From: Acanthosoma haemorrhoidale
Taxonomy: Eukaryota; Arthropoda; Insecta; Hemiptera; Acanthosomatidae
Direction: 5' to 3'
NCBI GenBank assembly: GCA_930367205.1
Contig: OV884013.1
Coordinates: 91,141,333 to 91,205,332, forward strand
Length of the DNA stretch: 64,000 nt
In this document: positions 10,346 to 22,420 of the stretch, one piece after another
How positions within the stretch are numbered: position 1 is the stretch's first letter
Layout: every line of letters starts with the position of its first letter
Translations under genes and position numbers: made by a program
The notes under the pieces: model-generated
Seen by the model: only the letters and a program-made list of their open reading frames with translations
Databases searched by the model: none
What the model was told of the DNA's origin: nothing

Positions 10346-12385
10346 AAAAGATTATAGTCGTTTTAAGGTTGTTAACCAGCCATTTTTAGAATGCGATAGC
10401 AACGGTTGTAGCTTCTATATCGCCGAGGTTTGACGGCTCTGGCCATCTTAAGTTAAATCTTAGTGAATTCGTATCGCATTCTCTTAGGCGGTGGCAACGG
10501 TACCATAAAGTCCAAGTGGATGTATTGTCTCTTTCTGCGTTGGCGTTCTTGAGGAGTCACCGGTCTTCCTCTCGGAAACACTCCACTTCCTCTCTCGCAT
10601 GTAAGGGAGGTGACAACTGTGATTTGGGAAGACAGGGTGAAAGTGACCTGAGAGGGCTTGTCACCATTCACTTTGAATTTCTGTTTGGAGTTCTATGATT
10701 TAAAAATGGCTAGGTGTTGCTGCAAAGATTAAAAAGCAACAATGGGGTCAGGATTGAAAAAGAGGATGGCTGTGCCGTTAGCGAATTCCTATAGGGAGGT
10801 AAGTTGCATAAATGAGGATGTGGAAGAGACGTAGAATACCCTGAAATATCTTTCGGTTAAGTATGACAGGATGATAAGGAAGTACGTGGAAATAAGTTTG
10901 TCTTTGTGTTTACAGAGCATGCCCTGGTGCCATAAACGATCAAAGGCTTGAGAGACCTAATGAAATTTGCCTGAGCAAGTCTCCTTCATGAGGAGGAAAT
11001 GGAGTCAACTATGCAATAGCATGGTAGATAGTGAAGTATGAGGTGAGAAATCCAAACTGATGGCAGAAATTTTCTAGGATTTTCCCCATGATCTGTAGGA
11101 GGAAAATGGGTCAGTACGATGACCGAGAGTGGAATGGTTTCCGTTCTTTATGGATCATTTTGATTAAGGAGACTTTCCAAAGGATAGAAAATTAAGAAGT
11201 TATGAGGACCGATTCGTTGATGAACTTCAGGAATAAATAATATCACTTTAAAAAATGTTTGAGGATAATTAGAGTGATAAGATGGAAAACAGGAGCTTTT
11301 CGGGTAGGCAGTTTGTGTATTATTGAGGCTTCTTATTTGGGATGGAAAGCAGGGTGTAGTCTAGCTGATTGGCTACAAAGGAACAGTCTTCGTGGTCAAA
11401 CACGTTTGATAGAAGCAAAATTTTTATCGGCCTTTACACAGGAGCCATTGTCATAACGAAGGGAAAGTTGAGTGTTGGGGAATGAACTCTTTTGGTAGCT
11501 TACTGGCCATAGTGGCTAGTTAGTAGGAGACAGTTGGTTTGTGAGTTCTGTGAAGGTGCAGTTGAGTTGTTATTGTAGTTCTTCACGACGTTTTCTAGTA
11601 AGTTGGTCAGGTCGTTTTTTGTGGGTTGGTTAGCGTGAAAGTTGCCAAGACTTGCCCTCCTTGATATAATTGAATGTTCGTTTGTTTACAGAGGGTCGTT
11701 TGTTTTGTAGATTTGAGTACAATGATTTGAACTGCAGTCGTGAGCTTGTAAACAGCGTTGTCTATCTCATCTTTAGTTTTGAGCGAGGTGTGAAGGTCAT
11801 GAGAAGATTCAACACTTTTTTTGAATGACATTCAATCAACTTGTTCTTTAATAAGAGACGGTCTTTGGTTAAATTAATAGAATTTGATACCGGCGTTGGA
11901 TGAAACAAGGATGGGACTGTGTTCAGAGGATAGGTAAAATAGGTAGAATAAGTTGGAAGAAACATGATTCATTTGGTCCAAACGTTATGAAATATTTGAC
12001 TATGTCAGAAAATTTAGAACGGGATGTAGGCCATTAGAACGGTTTAGGAGGAGAGAGGACTTTTTGAGGAAAAAAGAGCGAGAACTGACCTGAAAACGGT
12101 CCCCTGGGAGTACAAGGTTCGGCAGCCAAATGCTGGATGTTTGGCATTGAAATCTCCACCTGCAATAAAGTCGGGACCAAGAAGGGAAAGAGGGGAGTAG
12201 GAGGGGTAGCAGCATTATTGGGCGGGAAGTACGCAGAGAAAATGGAGATGAGAAGATAAAAGGTGATAGCAAAGTTAAGGGTTGTTCGAGAGGGGGGGGG
12301 GTGCCCTGTTCCGTGTTCTGCGAACAGTGAGAAAAACTGGAGAGAATAAGGATAATATAACATACTCGTTGGACCTAGGTGCTGG
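10346..12385 (-). mobile_element. Jockey-superfamily LINE relic: endonuclease to RT thumb
   Basis: Reading the minus strand from 12385 down, an APE endonuclease motif AGGDFNAKHPAFGCRTL (about 12170-12119) is followed by a degraded linker. RT pieces come next: WKVSLIKMIHKERKPF and IFLLQIMGKILE (about 11200-11080), VSQAFDRLWHQGML (about 10960-10916), SYLTERYFRVF (about 10885-10850), and KVNGDKPSQVTFTLSSQ (about 10680-10620) after the catalytic region. Frameshifts and stops are frequent. Divergence from the Jockey copy at 7.1-9.1 kb suggests a separate subfamily. The poly(A) end is not visible. Confidence 0.8.
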
Positions 12386-12529
12386 GGGGGGGGGTTGATT
12401 GAAGCCAGGTTTGGCGAGTTGTTGAGGAGAAGCGGCGGTTGCTGGTGATGTACAGGGTTTGTTGAGGACTGGGAATTGGCTTCAGAGGCAATTAGGGGGT
12501 GGCTGTATTAAACATAAAGTTATTTTACA

Positions 12530-12860
12530 CAAAATATATAAGTTATGATAGATGGTTAGAAGTTAAAAAATGACAAACAATGTTATAATTGGCATAAGTT
12601 ATGATTATGCTACAAACTTAATAATGATAGTTATATTCACAAACGAATAAATAAGGAACATGGTTTCTTTTTAAGTATAGTTTTTATATAAAATTATAGT
12701 TTTGTAACAATGCCCTGGAGTGCATAAGAAACAATACCAATAAGTGCCAGTAACATTACTTTACAGGTCCCTATTTTAGCTGTATAATTACTTCAACCAA
12801 AATCCAAATTCTTTATCTGTAAAATAACAATTATCTTATCCAGACTAATAATTTTGATTT
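12530..12860 (+). repeat. Dispersed repeat C, copy 2
   Basis: Diverged partner of the repeat at 1480-1810 in the same orientation, sharing the same ordered blocks. No coding potential, no poly(A) tail and no terminal inverted repeat could be recognised. Confidence 0.5.
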
Positions 12861-13696
12861 AAGAGCTCATTCAGTTCACACACATGCTAACATGTATACA
12901 ATACGTGCATATGTACTGTTATGCCTAGGAGCCCCTTTCACTCAGAGGATTGCCCCAGTTTGTGGTGAGTTAAATACCAAAGAAGGCCACACCAGTGGCG
13001 ATGGTAGCCAGTGACAATTCTCCATGAAATACTATTCTATTTACAATGGTCAAAGCCACCAGACCACAACTTCAGGTGACGAGGTGAATTGTATCGATGT
13101 TTGTTACCTTTTAAGTGAAGGAAATTAAAAATAGCTATCTTATCGACCATTTCTACTTAAAATATCTTAGAGTCACATTTTTCTGTTGACGCATTGACAG
13201 GGATGGGTAAAGACCAATCCTGAGAATATTTCTTACTCAGTTTCTATTTTTACTCGAGAACATTTAAAATGTATCATTATTAACCTTGAAAATATCTCAT
13301 TTGCTTCGGAATAAAATAATCAATGCTGCCATTCATTCAATTAAGATCGTGACTTATGACTGCTGGTATAATGCAGTATGAAATGGTAATAATATAAAGC
13401 GCGTTTAGATACAATGGATATCCACTGGTTTCTTGACAATGGTTTATTTTATTGAAATAACCACTATCCAAAAAGAGGCTTGGCTTTAAATTTATATTGC
13501 ATGGAATGTTTAGAAATAGCAGCACTCATAGCCTTAATCTTTATTTGTCTAGAAATATTTTTTGTGGTTATCATATTTTCTTCAACAATCCAAATGGCCA
13601 TACCCCCCCCCCCTTGAAAAAGTTTACTAATCTTGAAGTAAAACGTTCTTCTTAACACTGTTGTTTTGAGCTTAAATACCATAAAAATCAATCAAA
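12861..13696. other. Spacer, no gene seen
   Basis: AT-rich sequence with short frames only, and a C-run at 13604-13613. Nothing recognisable. Confidence 0.4.
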
Positions 13697-14498
13697 CTCA
13701 TTGTCGGGCTCTGATATGTACCGAAGGTGGGGCGGAGACGCCCGCCGCGGGCTAGGGTCGCAACAACCTCTTAGCCGTCGTCCGACGAGCGCCAAGAAAG
13801 AGATAAAGTGGGCGGACCTGTGGTCTTTCACTCTGGCTGCCGGCCTAGTCAGAGGGCAGCTTAATTCGTTTTGATCTGACTCCATAAGATCTTAGAAGGT
13901 ATGCCCCAACAAAGCATAATGTTTAGGAGAAGAGGAACAGGGTAGGTTTATAGGTAGTTTATGTGGTCTTGGAATGACCACGAATTCACACTCGGTGTCT
14001 AAGGGTAGACAAAAACCGTGCGGATCCCAAAGGCAAGTATGAATCTGAGAGAAGCAGACTGGATTGCCGTGAGAGACGCTACTGGTAAGTTTGAAGGGCC
14101 ACGGCAACGTCGTCCGTGAGGGAGAGGTCTCTCCCAAGGAGGTGCTACGAACGTGTGGGGTCTGACAACGCCGGACTAAAACATAGCAAAGTTAGGAGAG
14201 AGAGATGCAAAGGTAGTCAAATGAGAAGACCATGATTTTGAGAGAGTGGAGAGAGAGAGGAGAGAGTAGTGTTCCAAGCGACGGTTTGGTTCGTTATGCT
14301 AATTCGCTCTAATGCCAATGCTTATATATGGGATGGGTCTCCACCTGCAGCTGTTTACCTTACTAGCTCCTCCCCCCACTCTCACTGACGTCATAACCTT
14401 TATTAACAACAAATATGGAAACATAGATAGGTACAATATGATCCGAGAACAGGGGAACTTTTAATTATTCGTAATTAAGAGGTGGTCATAACACTCAT
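13697..14498 (-). mobile_element. Solo LTR-A, 792 bp, with CTCAT target duplication
   Basis: The LTR occupies 13702-14493 and on the minus strand runs TGTTATGACCACC...AGAGCCCGACA. Identical CTCAT pentamers flank it (13697-13701 and 14494-14498). With no internal region this is a textbook solo LTR left by LTR-LTR recombination. On the minus strand a TATATAAG box (14328-14321) predicts transcription start near 14300. 5-bp duplications fit BEL/Pao, Copia or some Gypsy integrases; no pol remains here to choose between them. Confidence 0.92.
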
Positions 14499-14659
14499 CA
14501 ATGTCCTAGGAACCTTAGGAGTACAGGCTCTTGTGATTCCTCGACCGGTTATGAACTTATGAAAAATCCAGAGGATTTATGTGCTTAATGTAGAACGGCA
14601 TCAGTCATCTCTTCATCAAGCTCTCAAACGCCAAGAACTATGAATAAAACATAAGCATT

Positions 14660-15145
14660 GCCTTGAGGAATTCCCACAGTTAATATTTACAAATCATAAA
14701 ATGCCATAGTAACCTATCCAACCACCCTAATTCCCTAGCACAGTTATTGCACTGCACCACTCATCCCTATAATCATCCTCGTTGACTAAAACGGCAGTGG
14801 CCTCGTGACCTGCTATAAATACGTGACAGTAGGAGTCCTGGCAATGGCCAGTTTCTCCAATCATGTTCTGAGCGTCTGTGGATCTCGCGCTCTTGGTCAG
14901 CCCCCGCAGGCTCTTATCCAGTGGCGCGGCTGACGAAGGGGTGTGGGAACTCCCCAAGACTCCGGTTCCTCCTTCGCACGCGAGGGAGGTTTCAACCATG
15001 TGGACTTGGAGGGCCTCTGGGCTGTTGTATATATAGTATGAATGAGCGAGTGAATGAAAATTGTAAATTGGTATGAATGAGATCATTTATCACAATTAAT
15101 TATAGCCCAATCAGGCAGATTGTAATTTTATCATAATAAAGTTGT
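14660..15145 (+). mobile_element. Jockey LINE 3' end copy
   Basis: It covers the last codons of ORF2 and the full 3' untranslated region. The order is the 'cggcagtggcctcgtgacctg' block, the 'gtcctggcaatggccagttt' block, two 'tatgaatgag' repeats, the stem-loop region near 15095-15115, then 'gattgtaatttt' and 'ataataaag'. Upstream LINE sequence (about 14500-14660) is too degraded to bound. Confidence 0.85.
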
Positions 15146-16490
15146 TATTAAGAAAACAACATTCATAAATAAGAACCCAAGTTCCTATTCGATGGTCACA
15201 ATTTTGTGATGAAATCAGAATATTTCCTTAAATTTAATAATTATTATTAATTAATTGTTTACGCCGTTATGTATCCCCAATTAGGGTTGAAAAACGTCGT
15301 TGTTTCATTGGAAATCACCCGTACATATTAAAATTTAATTTATTAACTTTCAATGGGGGGTTGAATTCAAAACCTTCACGTATGATCACAGGCCTTCTTG
15401 GTAAAATGTAGATGAATGAGTTAAAGATCAATCTAAATGGGATTGAGTGGACTGAATACATGTAGTAATGGGGAATTATGGTTAAATACAAGATAATTAC
15501 ACAAAGAATCCAAGGAAACTGACAAATAAACTTATATTGAATGTAAAGTTACCACATTTTAGGATGTTGAGCTATGAACAGGATGAGTTGTCCAAATTAT
15601 CATGTCGATTTAAAAGTCTGAGTGAAATTAAATGGCTGAATTTTAGCAAATTAATATATTTTGAATCACTCTCTAAAAACCGGTATTGAATTCCGAAAAA
15701 AAACAGCTATTGCTATAAGGATATTCTGTAAAGAAGTTTTGGATTAATTAATTATGCTGTGGTGAAAGTGGCAGAAGTACCGGTCGTGTGTTTCTCAGAA
15801 CCTTGTTTCAAGTTGAACGAGAAGTTAATTTACATTGCATTCGAATGTTCGTTCCAAGAATGGTGTGGAAATCTAGGGATTAGCCAACTACCGGATTAAT
15901 GTACACTGATATGAGTATTATTAGTACCGTTTAGGTTACCGACCAAACAGTCATCGCTAACTCTTAGTTTCAGCTTGCTGAAATGGGACAATTTTGTATT
16001 GAGAAAAAACCCAATTAGTTTGAAAAAACTAACTAGTTTTTTTTCTTATTCTTGGCATATATAGCAGCAAGAAACTAGGTAAGTTATAAACTTTAACCGA
16101 AGGATTATTATTAAATTTACAGCAGCATATTTGTTTATTAACTATATATTTTTATTAAGTTCTCTATAAGCCAATATTGAGACAGATTTCTCAATAATGT
16201 CCAATAAACTTGAAACTTGGGGTATTTTATTTATTATATTATTTATATTATATTATATGATTATATTATTTCTTTATGTAGAACCGTTATTGTATTTTAT
16301 AAAATTTATGTTGACTACCAAAGGTTTTTTATCACCTTCCTTATGTTCCCCTCCCTTACTGGGAAACAAATTTACATTTAATTAGATGTAACATTTGTAC
16401 CCCCTATTGGGTGCAAGGGTATACAGTTTTAAAATTTGGGTTAAATCAATTAAACACTAACCATCACTCGCTTAGTTAGTTCAGATCCCA
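15146..16490. other. AT-rich spacer, no gene seen
   Basis: No domain-bearing frame. The open frame at 16197-16385 is a run of AT-rich hydrophobic codons without other support. Confidence 0.4.
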
Positions 16491-16494
16491 CGCT

Positions 16495-16557
16495 CCGAAT
16501 GGCGTTTTGATGCCGGCTGACCACTCGGTGAAGCCACCAGCGTCAAAACACATTCGG
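16495..16557 (+). ncRNA. Hairpin with T-run, possible structured RNA
   Basis: A 63-base segment folds into a hairpin. CCGAATG (16495) pairs with CATTCGG (16551-16557), GTTTTGATGC pairs with GCGTCAAAAC (one G-T pair), and a terminal GGCT/AGCC stem closes a 13-base loop. About 21 pairs form in total, with small internal loops. Two bases later comes TTTTT, a Pol III-type stop. It could be a pre-miRNA-like hairpin, the end of a small Pol III transcript, or a transposon end. Confidence 0.35.
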
Positions 16558-17009
16558 CCTTTTTAATATTAGTAATACTCTAATGGAAAATTAATTAAAT
16601 ATGTTTGATCGGGAGCGATAATTTTGTCCACCTTTCGTTAACCAAAAGTATACCGTGGCAGATAGATTAAAAGTACAGTTATTCTAGGACCAAATATATA
16701 AAATATAGTTTGCATCGAAGTTTATGCCTCTAAAAATAAAATAAGGTCCATGAAGAGTAACGAAGTGTAATTGATTGATTGATTATTTCCAAAATAAATA
16801 ATCTTCTTTCCCCCACATTTAGTAGCTCATAAAATTAAAGATTTTGTCACCCTGATCAAAATAATATGTAGTATTTATCATATGTTGAGTGGATCATAAT
16901 TACAAATATTTAATGTCTCAGTGCTAGTTTCTATGCCAAAAAAATTTTATGAAAAATAATGTGGGGAGTTTAATATTACAATTACGTGATAATTAAATTA
17001 CAAATTTTA

Positions 17010-17853
17010 AACTTTATTTCAAATATAATTAACTGATACTTTTTACTCGTACTTAACAGAGCGCTTAGATTATAGAGTGAATAATATTTTATACATATAA
17101 TTATTATTGGAGTTACAGTTAGTCTTCAAGTCAGGTCATTGAAAATTCAACTATTTTGTATATTGTCCAAGAATTATATAGAATTATATTATAATATATG
17201 ATAAAAAAATAAAAACCCCGATGCTTTTGAATGAATAATACGTAATTTCGTCATGATTGAACTATAATTACAAAGTCTTTTAAACGGTTGACATCTATAA
17301 CAAACTGATCACGTACTCATTAAACAACTATACGATACACCATGATAGGAATTTATTTCAATTTAATGCTTTAAGAGAGAATGTTGTTTGCGATACACAT
17401 TTTATTTTAGTTTGTTTCCACCTCGGAAAATCAAAAAGAGGATACAAGGGCACAGAAGTGAATTTTGAGTAGCGTACTGATCAACCCTCCTCATAGGTCC
17501 TCAATCAAGGGTCATTGTCGGTTCTCAAATGGCTACTTGAAACTAGGACTAGACTTGTGAAAGCTGTAGCCGACCCATGAAAGTGAAACATTTGTTGATT
17601 AAGTGACCGAATTAATAAATTAACAGAAATAACAAACAAATAATGCCAAGAATCAATTGAAAATATATCAAAACAATTAAATTCTTGGACAATATACAAA
17701 ATAATTGAATTTTCAATGGCCCAGATTGAAGATATACTATAATTCCAATAATAATAATGATATGTATAAAATATGATTCACTCTATAATCTCAACGCTCT
17801 GTTAACTACGAGTAAAAAGTATCCATAAATTATATTTGAAATAAAGTATGCCC
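17010..17853. repeat. Long inverted repeat, about 175-bp arms
   Basis: The arm at about 17010-17185 ('actttatttcaaatataatt' to 'tgtatattgtccaagaatt') recurs inverted at about 17680-17853 with roughly 85% identity by eye. About 500 bases of unrelated sequence lie between. No transposase frame is present. The arrangement fits a foldback-type or non-autonomous DNA transposon with long terminal inverted repeats. Read-through transcripts would form a long double-stranded stem. Confidence 0.8.
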
Positions 17854-20290
17854 TTATTATAAATCTCAAAATAACATTTCTGCTATATGTCACTGCTTCC
17901 AACTTTACTACACACAATTACCGACCGATTGGGGTCAGGCAAGAGTGAAATGGCTAACTGTGCGCCATTGTGGCAGGGAGGATCTAACCTCATTTTTCGG
18001 TTTCACTAAACAGTCATTAACTGATTTCGTTTTTCTTCAACTTGTCGACTTATTCTAAAATACTGACCATAATGACTGATTGACCTTATTTTGTTAACAG
18101 GCAGTAACTAACTTATATGGTGGGGAGGTGTAAAATAAGACTAGACTCTAAAAAATATGCTACCGTATAAATAAATGTCATTATTAAACAAAATGGTTTG
18201 AAAAGGATTACTGCAGAACCGTACAAGCGCGCATGCAACAAGCTACCGACCCACTTCCATCCATTTTCCGTTCCTAAATGTACTACTTGTGTCTGTTAGT
18301 CAATGGAAGAACTTGGAAGAAGTGCGGTATTTGTGGTGTTTATAAGTTGTATGGGTTTGAGTGTGATTTGTTGAAGTACTGTAATAGTGTGGTTGCATGT
18401 AATGTATACCTATGGCGACCTGTGCCACAATGCTTAAGCCCTCCTGTGATTTGACTTCATCATGAAGGGAACTAAGCCCAGTGAGCAGATGCTTTTTCAC
18501 ATTCACCAATGATAGGTATAAAACTATCGATGATAATACTTACATTCCGACAAAGAGGGCCGGCTTTTGTGTCTGTGATTCCACTACAGTGCAGAGGAGT
18601 TTTCTCTCACGCCTTAATAAAAAAATAGGCACTGTTCTTTATTTGTGATCTTGCTTATGTTCCTTGGGAATGTAGTGACGTACCTGAAATGCCCTAGGGG
18701 AAAAACCTCTTTTAAGATACGTTGATGATTTACGTTGTCTTCAGTGTCGCTGAATGGTTATCCTTGTGCTTTGTGCACGACAGTGTCTTATGCATTTTAA
18801 TAGAGTGATTTGAATTGATGGTTTGGAAAAGGAATGAGCCAGGAAATTTTGTGCATGGAAAGTCCCCCTCTTTTCATGAAAGAAAATCTAACGAGGGAAT
18901 AAGACGGTTATATGGGCAATATTGTTGGTAAGTTTTGAGTGCTCCAGTTTTGGTCCTGTGTTTAAAGTTAGAATACATACTATTTCCCAGTCAAGTTCAG
19001 AGTTTTCAGTCGATTTTTTTTAGCCGTAACGATTGTAATGTAAAGCCGATACATAAACACAAGTCAGTATAATAAGAGTCAGTTTTCACTTTTATTATAC
19101 AATAAAAAAAAATCCAATGTTCACACTTTATATATATATATTTACAAATATGTAATTGCATAATATTATATAACGTTTTATAATATAAGTAATTAAAACA
19201 AATTAAATATATTCACTTCATGATTACAAATGGAATGGACTAAGTGCTATTATATCATACAATTCATTTCATCAAATTATTTAGATTTCAGCTTTTTTTA
19301 ATGATTGCTGGCGAACTTCGACTAGGGTTTTCATCAACTATCTGTTCAATGGACTCAAGAGAAAATTAATAATTTTCGCGGTAGCCCACCCCTTTTATAT
19401 CTTCAATAAATTGATCTTCAGACCTGTATTTTTTAGTAATGCATTACGCTGTTTTCAATCTTATGCCAGGTATTGACGCAACATCAATGACAGAATGACC
19501 ATCCTCAAATAACCTCAGAAACATGTTGTTGCTTTTTTTAATCTTTGAGAATTTAAGGTATGTTTGTGCCTCTTAGTGAACAAGCACGTGAGTGAGGCTC
19601 AGAGTCAATGATTAATAACTCGTATTCAGATGTTTCCTTGGACCTGTTGTTGACATGTTGAGGAGTGAAAATATAAACCTCTCACCTAAAGTCACTTTCC
19701 ATTCACAGGGCTAAAGGCAGTTGGCATTAAAAATGAAATGGATGGCTTTGATTTTTGTTTGTAGGTTGATTTTACAAATGTATTGTTTGTCAACAAATAT
19801 CTAAAGGTACTGTATCTACAAATATCTACATTGTACTGATGAGAATGTACAAAATTAATATTGTGTGATGAGGTAAGAGATAACTTTTGAACGAGATAAC
19901 AAAAACAGTCTAATTTATTTTGAATTGGCTAACATAAAATTATACCTAAATAATAATAAAAAAATTGAAAACAACACTAAAGCTAAAATCCAAGAATTAG
20001 ATTGAATGAATTCGATGATTAATTAATACCGAGTTCATTGTTTTTTATCCAGAAGTGACATTTTAAAAAAAAAAATCAATGTACTTTTATGTATTAATAA
20101 TAAATTATAAATGAATTTATAAATGTAAAACTATACTTATCTAAATGATAATGAATTAGAAAATCTACAAACGAATGAAACCACAATATGAAGATTTGAT
20201 TGTTTATTTACAATGAAAGAGACGTCTAATTACTTGGTGTTACCTTAAAGCTAATATGTGTAAATGTAAAGTAATTAACTATGGTTTCAA
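17854..20290. other. Spacer; weak CR1-like trace at 18780-18960
   Basis: No supported gene. At about 18810-18860 a 'gatggtttggaaaagga' string resembles 38640-38660 inside the CR1-like fragment, so a short minus-strand LINE remnant is possible. A short TA run lies near 19127-19140. The rest is AT-rich. Confidence 0.3.
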
Positions 20291-20293
20291 ACC

Positions 20294-20632
20294 TCAAAAA
20301 CTCTTGAAAGATCCCCCGAGCAATCGGGGAAACCATCCACCATCCTCATTTACTTTCGGTGGAGGAACCGATGTTGGTTGGGTATCCGAGGGTGGAGCAA
20401 CAGTAGCTTTATCATTTGCAGCCGGACTTGGCGATGGTGAAGTATCCGTGATTGTATCATTCGTGCCTGGATCCAGGATCCTTACGTATTCCTTCAACCT
20501 CAGCTTATCACATACCGTTGCCAGGGTGGATTTAAGCTTGTCCAATAAATTCTTACCAATTTCAGCAATCGACTCTTCGGTCGGCTGGATGGCCACTAGA
20601 GCGATAGTAAATAGCACTGTCAACTTCAACAT
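20294..20632 (-). CDS. Secreted peptide precursor, paralogue of the GBP-like gene, 112 aa
   Basis: Begins MLKLTVLFTIALVAIQPTEE, a signal peptide plus the conserved IQP[ST]EE stretch also found at 5670. Residues 22-52 are Lys/Leu-rich and predicted helical, with one cysteine (C41). Residues 53-93 are Pro/Ser/Thr-rich, with an N-glycosylation site (NDT, 58-60) and a KATVAPP segment aligning with GATVPP of the other gene. The C-terminus, GGWFPRLLGGSFKSF, has neither the dibasic site nor the two-cysteine motif. The start is supported by a leader of the same length and nearly the same sequence as in the paralogue (initiator-like TCA at 20650-20652). No TATA box is seen at the matching distance. 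The gene is intronless as read. I infer a secreted protein of the same family, with a replaced or decayed C-terminal ligand. I recognise no orthologue. Confidence 0.65.
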   Translation of the reverse strand: MLKLTVLFTIALVAIQPTEESIAEIGKNLLDKLKSTLATVCDKLRLKEYVRILDPGTNDTITDTSPSPSPAANDKATVAPPSDTQPTSVPPPKVNEDGGWFPRLLGGSFKSF

Positions 20633-20699
20633 CTTAGCAGCAGTACGCCTGACGGAGGTTGTCTCTGGCCTGTAGAAGGCTGGTTGGTGGAGGGGAGGC

Positions 20700-21265
20700 A
20701 GTAATTTTTAAGTTATTTCTAAATGCATCACTAAAGAATAGATTTAATGACCCGGAATAGCGAGCTATTGAATTAACAATCGGATGTAATAGTCATTTTG
20801 ATGCAATAAATTCCTCACTGATAAAATCATATTCATTTTCATACACGTGTTATTCCTTTATTTGCCCCTTGGAATTTTAAGATGTCTCGGCGTCGCTGCC
20901 CTTAAATAGTCATTGAATCTGAGGGGAAATATCTCATATTTTATATTACTTAACGTGTTTTTTGCGTTATCTTTACGAATATTTAATGAATGAGTTTAAT
21001 AAGATCAATTGATCGTCATGAAGTTTACTACCCCTACAATTCACACATATAGTTAATTTCCAAAACGAAGTCAATTGTCAATCTTATGGGTGTAGTGAGC
21101 CTACTTTTTCAAATTTTACATAGCACAATTTTTTTTCGGTTAAAAAAAAAAGGCAATATAGTTTATAATCAATATAACAAAACTGAAGGCAAAAAAATTA
21201 ACGAGCGAAATAAAATCAGCCTTTGATAAATAAAAAAAAAATGTGAGTCCAATAATGGCTAACAT

Positions 21266-21296
<31 letters not shown>

Positions 21297-22094
21297 TTAA
21301 TAACCCCTCTTGTCTGCCCTTATTTTATTTTTTCTAAAATTTAATTTTTTCTTTGCTACTAACGTTCGTACTAACCTTGGTCGTTCGTTAAGGAATATGT
21401 CCCTTGAGTTAAGGGTTGATTTTATTTCAATTATTGTTACCGATTATAAGTGTGATGAACAACCGAGTAATCCGAAATTATTTGCCTTGAAGTAATAGTA
21501 GTTAAACATGCCCGGGGACTTCCCATGTGGTCTAGAGCTTTATAGAATGACATACAGTGATACAAATTCCATTATTCTTCTAAATTACAACTTGACTCAC
21601 CTCTCGATGGTCATAGGGAAAACCTTCATTTCAAACCACCAGTTTCTATGACACTTCTCAAAATGCCACTCTTAAGATACAGTTCCTTTTCATAAGCAAC
21701 CTTCCAGCGTCCCTCCTTCTGAATTCGGTAGAAATTTTGAACCATATTGGTCTAAACCTTGGTGAAACCAATCTTTTGAATGAATATAACAAGCGGAAGG
21801 CTGACAGGTAAAGCATTTAGAAATACTCATTAGTCGGCCAACTGAATCATTTATAGCTGCGACGCAATATTTCATTTCCAGGAAAGGGGGAAGGACACAT
21901 GCATTCAGTTGGATTAATAGTTTATATTTATAGTGCGTCTGCAGTTATTACTCCGCAGTTTCTTTCTTTTCTAGGATACGATCCACTAAGAATCTGTTCC
22001 TTTGAAAATTCAGTAACAATTCACTTAGTTTTGTTCTCAATGCACTATCTGGATATAAAAATGGATAGGCATCTCCATTTATCTACTCATTTTA
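20700..22094. other. AT-rich spacer with (TA)n at about 21266-21292
   Basis: Upstream of the minus-strand peptide gene. It contains a perfect TA dinucleotide run of about 13 units. No other repeat or coding signal is supported. Confidence 0.45.
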
Positions 22095-22262
22095 GTAATG
22101 AAATTATGTGTCCTCCGGCCAGCTCTGCTATTTACCCACTTGACTGACAATACAGCCAAATGTCTCCAACATTTCCAGAATGGGATCATGCGAAAAGTGG
22201 TCCGACATACCTTTTTCGAGAGGCTGAAGAACTTTGACCTGCACCCGTTGCTTGGTGTGCCG
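22095..22262 (+). mobile_element. LINE-3 RT C-terminal fragment
   Basis: Translation gives LRPALLF, then LQHFQNGIMRKVVRHTFFER and GVPTV. It aligns in order with the LINE-3 protein at 52.9-53.2 kb (ILRPALLFG, LQSFQNKILRTALWHTPF, EVPTI). No stop occurs over this short piece. It ends where LTR-A-like sequence begins. Confidence 0.6.
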
Positions 22263-22420
22263 ACGGTTTTCGCCTACCGTCAGATACCAAGTGTGAACTC
22301 GTGGACATTCCAAGACCATGGAAACTACCTATAATTCCTTTCCCTTGAATAAAGTCGATTGTCGCATCACATACCTATCAGATATGGAGTCAGACTGGGA
22401 TCAGATGGAGTAAGACCCGT
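22263..22420 (+). mobile_element. LTR-A-like fragment
   Basis: The block 'accaagtgtgaactcgtgg.cattccaagacca..gaaactacctat' at about 22282-22333 matches the minus strand of LTR-A (13960-14010, 31580-31620). The downstream 'tggagtcaga' at about 22386-22395 also has an LTR-A counterpart. Overall similarity is roughly 75% and neither LTR terminus is present. Confidence 0.5.

Noticed and set aside
13892..14137. Minus-strand frame within LTR-A
   Set aside because: It is part of the LTR (untranslated leader/R-U5). The other LTR-A copies break the frame at different places.
14727..15086. 119-codon minus-strand frame
   Set aside because: It lies antisense in a Jockey LINE 3' untranslated region. Similar frames recur in every copy of that repeat.
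20256..20675. 139-codon plus-strand frame opposite the paralogue
   Set aside because: It is antisense to the frame with a signal peptide homologous to the gene at 5670, and has no start context or domain.
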